Source of the DNA: Phyllobacterium myrsinacearum
Lineage (GTDB): Bacteria; Pseudomonadota; Alphaproteobacteria; Rhizobiales; Rhizobiaceae
Direction of reading: 5' to 3'
DNA length: 64,000 nt
NCBI RefSeq assembly: GCF_002980555.1
Contig: NZ_PVBT01000001.1
Span: 434,001-498,000, forward strand
Part shown: one piece after another, positions 9,734-23,199 of the stretch
Layout: each line of letters begins with the position of its first letter
Numbering within the stretch: the first letter of the stretch is position 1
The notes under the pieces: model-generated
The model's database searches: none
Seen by the model: the letters and a program-made list of their open reading frames with translations, nothing else
Told to the model about the DNA's origin: nothing
Made by a program: the position numbers and the translations under genes

Positions 9734-10642
9734 CTAAGCGGCCTTCGCCCCCATGGGCGACAAATCCTGCAATGCCTGCAGGATGATCGATGCCAGCCGG
9801 GCCGTGACCGGCGACGGCTCCGCATCGGCCCGGTGCAGGTCCAGTCCCAGTATTGGCAGTACGGGCAGGCCGTTTTCGCCCGGCATGATCGCCCGCACCG
9901 TTCCAGGCAAGCCGATCGGCGTGCGGATGGTGAGGCCGAGCCCTGCCGCGGTTGCGGCCCACAGGCCGCCCAGGCTCGGGCTGATGAAGGCAAGGCGCCA
10001 GGCGATGCCGGCGCGATCCAGTGCGTTGATGGCGGCAGTGCGCATCAGGCAGGGCGCCTCGAGCGCAGCCAGCGGCAGGGGCTCGCCGCCGGATATCCGC
10101 CAGACCATGTCGGGATTGACGGGACCAACCCATGACATCGGGATTTCCATGACGCGCTCGCTGTTGGGCAGAAGCACGCTGTTGTTCCAGGCCAGCGCAA
10201 GATCGAGGCGGCCGGACGTGACGCGCTCGAGCAGTTCCGAATTGCGGGCCACGCGTGCTTCGATGCGCACCTTCGGGTGGGCCCGCGCGAACTGCCCGAG
10301 AATTCTGGGAAGCAGGGTTTCGCCGAAATCCTCCTGCAGGCCGAGGCGCACCCAGCCTTCCAGCTCGATGCCGTGAATGGCGCTTGCCGCTTCGTCGTTG
10401 AGATCGAGCAGCCGCCTCGCATAGGCGAGCATCGTCTCGCCCGCATCGGTCAGGGCAAGGCCGCGCCCGGATTTCTGGAAGATCGGCGTTCCCGCCTGCT
10501 GTTCCAGCTTTTTCAACTGGGCGCTGACCGCTGAGGTCGAGCGGCCTAGTCTGTCGGCCGCCCTGGCAAAGCTGCCGAGGTCGACGCCGGTCGTGAAGGT
10601 TCGCAGAACATCCAGGTCGAATATGGTCCGGCGCATGGTCAT
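9734..10642 (-). CDS. LysR-family transcriptional regulator
   Basis: 302 residues. The N-terminal winged helix-turn-helix is clear (LRTFTTGVDLGSFARAADRL then STSAVSAQLKKLEQQAG), followed by a LysR substrate-binding domain. The gene points away from the tautomerase gene with 132 bases between start codons, the usual layout for a LysR regulator and its target. The ligand is not known. Two starts, ATG 10642 and ATG 10636, are close together and cannot be separated by ribosome site. Confidence 0.93.
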   Translation of the reverse strand: MTMRRTIFDLDVLRTFTTGVDLGSFARAADRLGRSTSAVSAQLKKLEQQAGTPIFQKSGRGLALTDAGETMLAYARRLLDLNDEAASAIHGIELEGWVRLGLQEDFGETLLPRILGQFARAHPKVRIEARVARNSELLERVTSGRLDLALAWNNSVLLPNSERVMEIPMSWVGPVNPDMVWRISGGEPLPLAALEAPCLMRTAAINALDRAGIAWRLAFISPSLGGLWAATAAGLGLTIRTPIGLPGTVRAIMPGENGLPVLPILGLDLHRADAEPSPVTARLASIILQALQDLSPMGAKAA

Positions 10643-10657
10643 TAATCCACTTTTTTA

Positions 10658-10670
10658 GGATCATCGATCC
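10658..10670. promoter_or_regulatory. Candidate LysR operator
   Basis: GGATC-ATC-GATCC, a perfect 5-base inverted repeat, lies 16 bases upstream of the regulator start and inside the divergent intergenic region. LysR proteins bind interrupted dyads of this general kind; assignment is inferred from position. Confidence 0.35.
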
Positions 10671-10774
10671 AATACTTTCTGATTATCGGGATGATTGTGC
10701 GGTGCTACAACCATTCCGTCAAGTTCAATTGCGCTTCGCACCCTGTGCCGGGCGCCAGACAGGAGGATCGTTCC

Positions 10775-11164
10775 ATGCCGTTCGCCCGCATCTCCCTCAT
10801 GGAGGGCAAGTCCGATGATTATCTGAAGGCTGTGTCGGACAGCCTGTATCAGGCGATGATCGAGACGTTCAATGTTCCGCAGAATGATCTCTTCCAGGTC
10901 ATCCACCAGCACCGCCCGAACGAGTTCATCTTCGACCGTCACTATCTCGGCGGGCCACGTTCGGATGATTTCATCATCTTTGCCATCGCTATCGGCAAGC
11001 CGCGCGACACCGCGACAAAGAAGGCCTTCTATGAGCGCCTTGTCGAGAAGCTGGCACTTTCTCCCGGCGTGCGGCCCGAGGATGTCATGATCATCATCAG
11101 CACGTCCGCACGCGATGAATGGTCCTTCAGCAATGGCGGCATGCAGATGTTCGAGGTTGCCTGA
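10775..11164 (+). CDS. Tautomerase-superfamily protein
   Basis: 129 residues starting MPFARISLMEG. AGGAGG at 10761-10766 fixes the ATG at 10775, and the Pro directly after Met is the catalytic N-terminal proline of this superfamily once Met is removed. The length matches the malonate-semialdehyde decarboxylase / cis-chloroacrylate dehalogenase-like branch rather than the 60-70 residue 4-OT branch. The substrate cannot be read from sequence. It is followed after 27 bases by a DUF4865 gene and controlled presumably by the divergent LysR regulator. Confidence 0.88.
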   Translation: MPFARISLMEGKSDDYLKAVSDSLYQAMIETFNVPQNDLFQVIHQHRPNEFIFDRHYLGGPRSDDFIIFAIAIGKPRDTATKKAFYERLVEKLALSPGVRPEDVMIIISTSARDEWSFSNGGMQMFEVA

Positions 11165-11191
11165 ACCACCGGAACGACAAGGAGAACGATC

Positions 11192-11755
11192 ATGATTGCC
11201 ATGCAATACAGTTTCATCCTACCGGCCGACTATGACATGGCGATCATCGACCGGCGGATCGCAGAGAAGGGGCATCTGCTCGACAACTACCCGCATCTGC
11301 GCTTCAAGGCCTATCTGTCGGCCCGCCGCACGGATGCAACCCGCAGCCGCGACAACCTCTACGCACCGTTTTATCTCTGGGACGATGTGGAGGGCTTGAA
11401 CAATTTTCTCGGCGGGGAAGGGTTTGCCGGCGTGTCGGACGCGTTCGGCCGGCCGCAGGTGAAGTCCTGGTTCGTCTGGCAGGCATTCGTGTCGCCCGAT
11501 GTGTCGCAGGCGGCGTTTGCAACGCGCGAGGTCCTGCCGGCAGATACAACCGTGCCCCTGGGCGAACGGCGGAAGCAGGAAAGCGAACGGGTGCTGCGCG
11601 ATGGAGAGCACAAGCGCATTCTCGCGTCTGTGGCGGGTTTTGAGCCCTATAGCTGGACAGTGGTGCGGTTCCGGTTGTGGGGGCCAGATGCGCCGGAGCA
11701 GGGTGAAGAGGCAGCCCAGATGTACCGGGTGGGGCATATGTCGCTGCCCAAATAA
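11192..11755 (+). CDS. DUF4865 family protein
   Basis: 187 residues, MIAMQYSFILPADYDMAIID at the start, with a GGAG ribosome site before the ATG. The sequence resembles DUF4865 proteins, which I recall as neighbours of tautomerase genes; no function is established. No signal peptide or membrane span. Aromatic-rich segments (NLYAPFYLWDDVEGLNNFL, SWFVWQAF) suggest a dimeric alpha-beta barrel-like fold, but that is a guess. Probably co-transcribed with the tautomerase. Confidence 0.8.
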   Translation: MIAMQYSFILPADYDMAIIDRRIAEKGHLLDNYPHLRFKAYLSARRTDATRSRDNLYAPFYLWDDVEGLNNFLGGEGFAGVSDAFGRPQVKSWFVWQAFVSPDVSQAAFATREVLPADTTVPLGERRKQESERVLRDGEHKRILASVAGFEPYSWTVVRFRLWGPDAPEQGEEAAQMYRVGHMSLPK

Positions 11756-11886
11756 GGGAATATGTTCTTTTCACAGCTCATTTCTGCCTCCGCCACAAAT
11801 TTGGACGATTAGATGGCAATAAGATTGCTGATTCTGTTGGCTTGTGGTTTAAGAACGCGCAACTGACGGTGAGTTTGACTGTATCT

Positions 11887-11932
11887 AGAGCATGATGCGC
11901 AAACGTGATATCGGATTTGCGCAGAATGCTCT
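11887..11932. repeat. Palindromic intergenic repeat (long hairpin)
   Basis: Arms 11887-11903 and 11916-11932 are inverted with 15 of 17 bases matching, ends AGAGCAT/ATGCTCT, loop 12 bases. Elements ending in AGAGCATGAT are dispersed in many rhizobial genomes (recalled). It stands 28 bases before the bamD start; no T tract, so probably a dispersed repeat rather than a terminator. The rest of the 11756-11959 gap shows nothing else clear. Confidence 0.6.
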
Positions 11933-11959
11933 AATTTCTTGAATGGGGCCTAAGACAGA

Positions 11960-12850
11960 ATGGCGAGTTGCAGAATGTCGATGAGTGCAGGGTTTGGCAG
12001 CAAGGCCCGTTTGGCCCTTCTTATGGCGTCCGTTGCCGGTGCAACTGCCATTTCCGGTTGTGCTTCGAACGATAAGGACCTCGACCTGTCGGCCTATGTC
12101 GATACGATCGAGCCCGCCGACGTACTCTACAACCAGGCGCTCGCCAATCTGAATGCCGGGCGTCTCGATGAGGCTGCCAAGAAGTTCGATGCCGTCGACC
12201 GCCAGCATCCCTATTCCGAATTCGCCCGCAAGGCGCTGGTGATGGGCGCTTTCGCCAACTACCGCGCCGGCAAGTATGACGACTCGCTCGCCATGACCAA
12301 GCGCTACATCGCGCTGTATCCGACCCAGCCGGAGGCCGCCTACGCCTATTACATCACCGGTCTTTGCTATTACCGCCAGATTCCCGACGTGACGCGCGAA
12401 CAGAGCATGACACGCCGCTCCATCGCTGCCTTCAATGAAGTCGTCGAGCGTTTCCCGCAGTCGGAATATGTCGACGATTCCAAGGAAAAGATCCGCTTCG
12501 GCCGCGACCAGCTCGCCGGCAAGGAAATGCAGGTCGGCCGCTACTATCTGGAACGCAAGGAATATCTGGCGTCGATCAAGCGCTTCCGCGGTGTTGTCGA
12601 ACAGTATTCCAACACCCGCCATGTCGAAGAAGCGCTGGCGCGTCTGACCGAGGCCTATTATGCGCTGGGTCTGACCAGCGAGGCACAGTCGGCTGCAGCG
12701 GTGCTCGGACAGAATTACCCGGACAGCCAGTGGTACAAGGACAGCTACAAGCTGCTGCAGAGCGGCGGTCTTGAGCCGCGCCAGAATGCCGGTTCCTGGC
12801 TGTCACAGGCTGCCCAGACGATTGTGGGCGGCAAGAAAAATGGCGCCTGA
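11960..12850 (+). CDS. bamD: BamD, outer-membrane assembly lipoprotein
   Basis: Lipoprotein partner of BamA in outer-membrane beta-barrel insertion. 296 residues from ATG 11960; other ATGs at 11975 and 11981 are possible. A lipoprotein signal peptide ends at the lipobox AISGC (Cys34), followed by tetratricopeptide-like repeats with [20 protein letters not shown] and the typical [16 protein letters not shown]-like segment (here [14 protein letters not shown]). It precedes recN by 23 bases, the standard alphaproteobacterial order bamD-recN-ligA. Confidence 0.95.
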   Translation: MASCRMSMSAGFGSKARLALLMASVAGATAISGCASNDKDLDLSAYVDTIEPADVLYNQALANLNAGRLDEAAKKFDAVDRQHPYSEFARKALVMGAFANYRAGKYDDSLAMTKRYIALYPTQPEAAYAYYITGLCYYRQIPDVTREQSMTRRSIAAFNEVVERFPQSEYVDDSKEKIRFGRDQLAGKEMQVGRYYLERKEYLASIKRFRGVVEQYSNTRHVEEALARLTEAYYALGLTSEAQSAAAVLGQNYPDSQWYKDSYKLLQSGGLEPRQNAGSWLSQAAQTIVGGKKNGA

Positions 12851-12873
12851 CCCACTTTTAAGCTGAGCGATTC

Positions 12874-17518
<4,645 letters not shown>

Positions 17519-17599
17519 AGTGCGGCCGGGCAGATGTGGTGTCGCGGCAACACCGGTCCCGCCAATAAATCGGCCTGAAATAATCGGTGTATTTAATAT

Positions 17600-17639
17600 T
17601 GACTTTTATAGTCATGTTTTTGTACTGAACAAATGTACA
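17600..17639. promoter_or_regulatory. Two palindromes upstream of the TonB receptor
   Basis: TGACTTTTATAGTCA (17600-17614) is a perfect TGACT-N5-AGTCA dyad, and TGTAC-N9-GTACA follows at 17621-17639. Both sit in an AT-rich stretch about 100-140 bases before the receptor ATG, where an iron-responsive regulator (RirA, Irr or Fur type in rhizobia) would be expected to bind. Neither matches a remembered consensus well enough to name the factor. Confidence 0.45.
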
Positions 17640-17741
17640 GCGTGAATACACGCAGACAATTTCCGCTCAGCAAGCCATGAACACGGCGCGGTCTTCGCGC
17701 TCAACGTTAAGCCAGCCAAGCATTCTCTCGGGGGTTTGGAT

Positions 17742-20006
17742 ATGGTTTTGACACGGAACATGCTTGCGCGCCTGATGTGTGGTAGCGCGGGTACCTTGCT
17801 GGTTGTGGGGTTGGGCACGGGCGCGGCATTTGCGCAAAGTGCACCGGCAACGGGCGAAACGATCGAGCTGGCGCCGATTGTCCTCAAGCGCAATCAGAGC
17901 GGCACCGAGGCGACGCCGCTGACGACGACGACCGAGCGGGAAACCATCCAGAAACGGATGGTCGACAATTTCCAGGATCTGGGCCGCCGCGTTGATGCGG
18001 GCGTGAACGTCAACTCGACGTCGAAAAGCGTCAATCTGCGCGGTCTCGACCAGGACCGGGTGCTGACGACCATCGATGGCATTCGCGTGCCGTGGATTTC
18101 CGATCCGCGCGGGACGCAGGGTGGCCTTGACGGCTTCGATTTCGACGGGCTCTCCAAGATTGACATCACCAAGGGCACGGACTCCAGCCGTTACGGTTCG
18201 GGTGCGCTGGGCGGCGTCATCCAGCTGCGCACGCTCGACCCGTCCGATGTTATCGGCGAGGGCCGCAACTGGGGCGTTCTGACCAAGGGCACCTATGACA
18301 GCGGCGACAAAAGCTGGCGCACCAATGCGGCAGTGGCGGCCCGCGCAGGCAACACGGAATTCCTCGTGCAGGGCGGTTATCGTCAGGGGCATGAAAAAGA
18401 TACACCCGGTGATATCGGCGGTTACGGCACCGGACGCACCGAGGCCAACCCGCTTGATTACGATCAGGGCAATGTGCTGGTAAAACTCTACCAGAATGTC
18501 GAGGGCGGTCATCGTTTCGGCCTGACCGGTGAAATCTTCAAGAAGGATTCCGATTCGGACGATTTCATTGGAACGTCGTCCGCCTATGTGCCCGACAGCT
18601 TCAAGTCCGGCGAGACTTATGAACGCAAGCGCATTTCCGGCAGCTACGATTACATTGCCCCTGACAAAGGAGGCTGGGTCGATGAGGCGCACGCTACGGT
18701 CTACTGGACACAGCAGACCCTCAACAAAACGACCGATGCCATCCGCTTGCCCGATGCCAGGGCGCGCATCATCCGCGGCGACCCTTTCCGCTATGGCTTC
18801 CCTTCAGGTGTGTATAAACGCGACAGCGAGCTGAACCTTGATGCCTATGGTTTGACCGGCTATGTGGTCAAGGAAGCTGACATCGGCGGCATCAAGCACA
18901 AGTTCCGCATTGGCGGCGAAATCTACCGGCAGAACATGCATCAGTATGCAGCGGGTGTTGATAACTGTCCGAATGTCGACTGGAGCAAATTGCCCCAGCC
19001 CTTCGGCCCGCAGACCTGCCGCATGCTGCATGCCAACAGCTCCGACATGCCCGACGTGCAGTCGACCGGATTCGGCATCTATGCCGAGGACGACATCGAG
19101 CTTCTGAATGGCCGCCTGACCCTGACGCCGGGCGGGCGTTTCGACTGGTACGAGCATAACCCGCAGATGACGGCGGCCTATGAGCATGGCCCCAACTTCA
19201 ACGGTTCTCTGCCGGCATCCAACAGCGATTCGCGCTTTACGCCGAAGCTGCGGGCGACCTATCACGCCACCAGCGAACTCGATTTCTACGTGCAATGGGC
19301 CCAGGGCTTCCGTGCGCCTTCGGCCATGGAGCTGTTCCAGAATTACGGCGCTCCCGGTTCCTATGCCCGCGTCGGCAATCCCGGCCTGAAGGCCGAGACC
19401 AGCAACGGTTTTGAGGTTGGCGCCAAGTATGAGAGCGACAAATATGCGCTGTCGGCCAGCGTCTTCAACAACTACTACCGCAACTTCATCGACACCGTGA
19501 CCATCGCACCGCCCGGCGGCGAATATCCGGTTGGCGGCATTACCGGCTATGCCAATCTCAATCGCGTGCAGATTTACGGCGCCGAACTCAATGGCCGCAT
19601 CAATTTCGCCGAGAACTGGGTGACATGGGCATCGGTTGCCGTCTCGCAGGGCAAAAACACCGAAACCCAGGAGTATCTCAACTCCATCCCGCCGATCCGC
19701 GCGATTGTCGGCCTTGGCTATAACGCCGACAGCTGGGGTGCCGATGTTTCGCTGACCATGGCCGCAGCGCGCGACAAGGTCAGCGGCGGCGGTTTCGTTG
19801 CTCCCGGCTATGGCATCGTCGATACGACAGCCTATTGGGAACCGAAATTTGCCAAGGGCATGAAAATCCAGGCCGGTGTCTTCAATGTCTTCGACAAGAA
19901 ATACTGGAATGCGACGGATGTCCCGAACAATATCAATCTAGCGGTCAGCGACCGCTACGCCGAGGTTGGCCGCAGCTTCCGCATTTCGCTGACCCAGAAG
20001 TTCTGA
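17742..20006 (+). CDS. TonB-dependent receptor, heme/hemoglobin family type
   Basis: Outer-membrane barrel that imports a ligand with energy from TonB, most likely heme or a heme protein. The ATG at 17742 gives 754 residues; a TTG at 17736 is less likely. A signal peptide ends near AAFAQ. The plug contains VNLRGLDQDRVLTTIDGIRV and SSRYGSGALGGVIQLR. The barrel has a FRAP-like box (GFRAPSAMELF) and NPGLKAET, as in heme receptors, and ends in SFRISLTQKF with a C-terminal Phe. The His often found between the FRAP and NPxL boxes is not seen here, so the ligand is inferred. No heme transport genes follow in the window. Confidence 0.88.
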   Translation: MVLTRNMLARLMCGSAGTLLVVGLGTGAAFAQSAPATGETIELAPIVLKRNQSGTEATPLTTTTERETIQKRMVDNFQDLGRRVDAGVNVNSTSKSVNLRGLDQDRVLTTIDGIRVPWISDPRGTQGGLDGFDFDGLSKIDITKGTDSSRYGSGALGGVIQLRTLDPSDVIGEGRNWGVLTKGTYDSGDKSWRTNAAVAARAGNTEFLVQGGYRQGHEKDTPGDIGGYGTGRTEANPLDYDQGNVLVKLYQNVEGGHRFGLTGEIFKKDSDSDDFIGTSSAYVPDSFKSGETYERKRISGSYDYIAPDKGGWVDEAHATVYWTQQTLNKTTDAIRLPDARARIIRGDPFRYGFPSGVYKRDSELNLDAYGLTGYVVKEADIGGIKHKFRIGGEIYRQNMHQYAAGVDNCPNVDWSKLPQPFGPQTCRMLHANSSDMPDVQSTGFGIYAEDDIELLNGRLTLTPGGRFDWYEHNPQMTAAYEHGPNFNGSLPASNSDSRFTPKLRATYHATSELDFYVQWAQGFRAPSAMELFQNYGAPGSYARVGNPGLKAETSNGFEVGAKYESDKYALSASVFNNYYRNFIDTVTIAPPGGEYPVGGITGYANLNRVQIYGAELNGRINFAENWVTWASVAVSQGKNTETQEYLNSIPPIRAIVGLGYNADSWGADVSLTMAAARDKVSGGGFVAPGYGIVDTTAYWEPKFAKGMKIQAGVFNVFDKKYWNATDVPNNINLAVSDRYAEVGRSFRISLTQKF

Positions 20007-20030
20007 GCCCGGTTGATTGCCGGGTCTGGT

Positions 20031-20050
20031 GTGCGTGTCGGAACACGCAC
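20031..20050. terminator. Hairpin after the TonB receptor
   Basis: Perfect 8-base inverted repeat GTGCGTGT/ACACGCAC with a 4-base loop, 25 bases after the receptor stop. No T tract follows, so intrinsic termination is uncertain; it may mark a processed 3' end. Confidence 0.4.
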
Positions 20051-20158
20051 ATCATCGACGCAGTTGGCCAGGCCGTTCGACGCTGCAGCAACATTGATGA
20101 TAGCGATCAACAATTCTCACGTGACAGGCTGGCCAACCTGCCTTAGACCACGCTCATC

Positions 20159-20905
20159 ATGAGCGAACAAACATATCAAGATGAAACCACCGTTGCGCGG
20201 CGGGCAGGCTTTGGCGTGGAATTCTGGCAGGGGTTCCGTCGCGGGCTTCCCGTCATGATTGCCTCGGCGCCTTTCGGCCTGCTGTTCGGCGCGCTTGCCA
20301 TCGACAACGGCTTTACCGTGTTCGAGGCGGTGCTGATGAGCGCGGCGATTTTTGGCGGCGCCAGCCAGATGGTCGGCATCGAGCTGTTCGGCCACAATAT
20401 TCCGGCGTGGCTGATCGTCTTTTCGATTTTTGCGGTCAATTTCCGCCACGTGCTGTATTCGGCGGCCGTCGGCCGCCGCATCGGCCATTTTACTATTCCC
20501 GAAAGCCTGTTGAGTTATTTCCTGCTGACCGATCCGCAATATGCCGAGACTGAAAAGCGGGCGGAATCCGGCGCGCGCGTCACCTTTGCATGGTATCTCG
20601 GCGTCGCCACGCCGATCTATGTGATGTGGGTGGTGGAGGCGTGGATCGGCGGGCTTTTCGGCAATCTGATCAAGGACCCGCACGCGCTGGGGATCGATAT
20701 GCTGCTGCCCATCTACTTCCTCGGGCTGGTCATGGGCTTCCGCAAACGCTCCAACTGGGCGCCCATCGTCATTGCCAGCGGCATCGCGTCGATTGTCGCG
20801 GCCAAGACCATCGGTTCGCCCTGGCATGTCAGCATCGGCGCGCTCGCCGGTATCCTGACCGCCGTGATCGTGGCAAAACCGGACAAAACGGCGGGGGAGA
20901 ACTGA
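20159..20905 (+). CDS. azlC: AzlC family branched-chain amino acid exporter, large subunit
   Basis: Inner-membrane permease subunit of the AzlC/AzlD (YgaZ/YgaH, LIV-E) family, which exports branched-chain amino acids and analogues. 248 residues with about six hydrophobic spans; FWQGFRRGLPVMIASAPFGLLFGALA and the GGASQMVGIELFG segment are typical. The substrate is inferred from family. The stop is one base from the azlD start, so they form an operon. Confidence 0.92.
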   Translation: MSEQTYQDETTVARRAGFGVEFWQGFRRGLPVMIASAPFGLLFGALAIDNGFTVFEAVLMSAAIFGGASQMVGIELFGHNIPAWLIVFSIFAVNFRHVLYSAAVGRRIGHFTIPESLLSYFLLTDPQYAETEKRAESGARVTFAWYLGVATPIYVMWVVEAWIGGLFGNLIKDPHALGIDMLLPIYFLGLVMGFRKRSNWAPIVIASGIASIVAAKTIGSPWHVSIGALAGILTAVIVAKPDKTAGEN

Positions 20906-20906
20906 G

Positions 20907-21203
20907 ATGTCGACAATCTTCTGGATCATCCTTGCCGGCGCCGTGCTGACATTCCTGACCCGTATCGGCGGTCATCTCGTCCTGTCACGCTTCGACCGCG
21001 TTCACCCGCGCGTGGAGGTGGCGCTCAATGCCGTGCCGGCCGCGGTTCTGACGACGCTGGTGGCCCCCGCCATCGCCACGGCGGACTGGCGCGGCGTCGT
21101 CGCGCTGGTGTTTGCCGGGCTGGTGTCCCTGCGGTTCAACGCGCTGACAATGTTCCTCGCCGGCGCAGCCATGATCATCCTGCTGCGCCAGCTCCCCATC
21201 TGA
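20907..21203 (+). CDS. azlD: AzlD family exporter, small subunit
   Basis: 98-residue membrane protein with about three to four spans, partner of AzlC. Features of the family: FLTRIGGHLVLSRFDRVHPRVEVALNAVPAAVLTTLVAPA. Its stop codon is separated by one base from the stop of the convergent aminopeptidase gene, with no terminator between. Confidence 0.9.
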   Translation: MSTIFWIILAGAVLTFLTRIGGHLVLSRFDRVHPRVEVALNAVPAAVLTTLVAPAIATADWRGVVALVFAGLVSLRFNALTMFLAGAAMIILLRQLPI

Positions 21204-21204
21204 A

Positions 21205-23031
21205 TCATCCAAGCGGTTCGGTTGCCTTGATCAGCCAGTCGCGGTCGGCAGCAACGGTGTGCGGCAGCAAGGCCGCGCGCACCTGTGCGTGGTAGGCATC
21301 AAGCCATACCAGTTCTTCCCGGATGAGCAGGCTGGTATCGATCAGCCGCTTGTCGATGGGACACAGCGTGATGGTCTCGAAACCCATCATCGGGATATCG
21401 CCGCCTTCTGGCACGGCCGGTTCCGTAACGATGAGCAGGTTTTCCGTACGGATGCCGTAACCGCCCGGCTTATAGTAACCGGGTTCGTTGGACAGGATCA
21501 TTCCCGGCAGCAATTCATGCGTGCCGCGCCTGGAAATGCTTTGCGGCCCCTCATGCACGGACAGGAACGAGCCGACGCCATGGCCGGTGCCGTGGCCATA
21601 ATCATAGCCCTGCTTCCACAGGGCGATGCGGGCGAGCACATCGATGTCCATGCCGCGCGTGCCCTTGGGGAAACGCGCGGTGGTGATGGCAATCACGCCC
21701 TTGAGCACAAGGGTGAATTTGCGCTTCATGTCCTCGGTCGGCTTGCCGACGGGCAGGGTGCGGGTGATATCGGTCGTGCCGTCACGGTACTGGCCGCCAC
21801 TGTCGATGAGATAGAGCTCGCCATCCTGCAATTTGCGGTTGGACTGGGTGTTGACGCGGTAATGGGCGAAAGCGCCATTCGGGCCTGCGCCGGAAATGCT
21901 GTCGAAGGAGAGGTTTTCGAGCGGCATCTGGAACCCTTCGGCCACGGTGCGGCGGGTTTCCTCCAGCTTCTTTGCCGCATCGATCTCGTCGATGGTGCCG
22001 GGTGCCTGCGCGTCGACCCATGCCAGGAACGACACCATGGCAACGCCATCGCGTTCGTGCGATTTGCGCGCGCCCGCAAGCTCCGCCGCGTTTTTCAGGG
22101 CGCGGGGCAGGCGGGCGGGGTCCGTACCTTCAACAACCCTGCCGCCGGCAGCTTCAACCACGAGCCGCAGTTTTTCCGCCGCCAGCGCGGGATCGAGCAT
22201 CACGGCCTTGCCCTGTGCGCCGAGGCTGGCGACGTCCGCTTCAAGGGCGGATGGCGGGCGCAACGCCGAAAGCTGGGTGAGATAGGCCTCCGTCTCGATG
22301 GGCAGCTTGCGCTTGTCGATGAAGAGCAGCGGTTCGCCCGATACGGGGATGATGGCAAAGGACAGCGGCAGCGGCGTGTTGCTGACATCATTGCCGCGAA
22401 TGTTGAAGGCCCAGGCGATGGAGGAGGGATCGGTCAGGACCGTTGCGTCGGCCTTGGCCTTTTCCACCGCTTCGGCCAGTTCCTTCAGCTTGTCGCTGGC
22501 GAGTTTCCCGGCATATTTTTCCGGCTGGATCGTCACGGCTTCGAGCGGCGGGGCCGGCTGGTCCTCCCAGACCAGATCGACCAGATTGTCCTTAACTGCA
22601 ACCAGCGTGCCGCCATTGGCTTCCAGCGCTTCGCGCAATGCCTTGGTCTCGGCAATGGTGTGTAGCCACGGGTCGAAGCCGATGGTCAATTTCCGGCCGC
22701 TGTTGCGCAGCCAGACCGGCGGCGGCGTTTCCACCAGGCTTTCCACGCTGAAAACCGCAGGGTCGGTCTGCTCGGCGGCCTGCAGCGTGTAGCGCCCGTC
22801 GACAAACAGATGCGCCTGTTTCCTGAGAACAAGCACAACACCGGCAGAGCCGGTGAAGCCGGTCAGCCAGGCCAGGCGCTGCGCACGCGGCGGTACGTAT
22901 TCGCCCTGGTGTTCGTCGGCACGGGGAACAAGAAAACCGTCAAGGTTGTGGGCTTCGAGTTCGGCGCGCAGCTTGGCGATGCGCGGGGCGCCGGTGGCCG
23001 GATTACTGACGACCTCAAACGACTGGAACAT
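21205..23031 (-). CDS. M24B aminopeptidase P (Xaa-Pro aminopeptidase), long form
   Basis: Dinuclear-metal peptidase removing an N-terminal residue before proline. 608 residues in three domains, like eukaryotic XPNPEP1 and longer than E. coli PepP (441). Metal ligands are visible in LIDSGGQYRDGTTDITRTLPVG (two Asp), GTGHGVGSFLSVHEGP (His), ILSNEPGYY (Glu) and RTENLLIVTEP (Glu). No signal peptide, so cytoplasmic. It ends tail-to-tail with azlD and lies downstream of prmA on the same strand, but a terminator hairpin separates them. Confidence 0.94.
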   Translation of the reverse strand: MFQSFEVVSNPATGAPRIAKLRAELEAHNLDGFLVPRADEHQGEYVPPRAQRLAWLTGFTGSAGVVLVLRKQAHLFVDGRYTLQAAEQTDPAVFSVESLVETPPPVWLRNSGRKLTIGFDPWLHTIAETKALREALEANGGTLVAVKDNLVDLVWEDQPAPPLEAVTIQPEKYAGKLASDKLKELAEAVEKAKADATVLTDPSSIAWAFNIRGNDVSNTPLPLSFAIIPVSGEPLLFIDKRKLPIETEAYLTQLSALRPPSALEADVASLGAQGKAVMLDPALAAEKLRLVVEAAGGRVVEGTDPARLPRALKNAAELAGARKSHERDGVAMVSFLAWVDAQAPGTIDEIDAAKKLEETRRTVAEGFQMPLENLSFDSISGAGPNGAFAHYRVNTQSNRKLQDGELYLIDSGGQYRDGTTDITRTLPVGKPTEDMKRKFTLVLKGVIAITTARFPKGTRGMDIDVLARIALWKQGYDYGHGTGHGVGSFLSVHEGPQSISRRGTHELLPGMILSNEPGYYKPGGYGIRTENLLIVTEPAVPEGGDIPMMGFETITLCPIDKRLIDTSLLIREELVWLDAYHAQVRAALLPHTVAADRDWLIKATEPLG

Positions 23032-23171
23032 GGTGATGCAAACCTCTGCTGTTGGGTGATGGAACCTATCTTTCGATCACGGCGGAGGCAATGGAGGCGC
23101 GCAGTTTGCACTGGGTTTTTCAGGACGGCATGCGCCGAAGAACCAAGCACATCATCCACGATGTCTGGGAT

Positions 23172-23198
23172 AAAGGGCAGCTTTCGCTGCCCTTTTTG
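23172..23198 (-). terminator. Terminator after prmA
   Basis: Perfect 10-base stem (AAAGGGCAGC, 23172-23181, with GCTGCCCTTT, 23186-23195) and a 4-base loop, directly beyond the prmA stop on the minus strand. The T run is longer on the plus strand, so it may act in either direction. Confidence 0.65.
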
Positions 23199-23199
23199 T

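Noticed and set aside
12851-12873. LexA box before recN
   Set aside because: No GTTC-N7-GTTC or GAAC-N7-GAAC in this gap or in the bamD upstream region.
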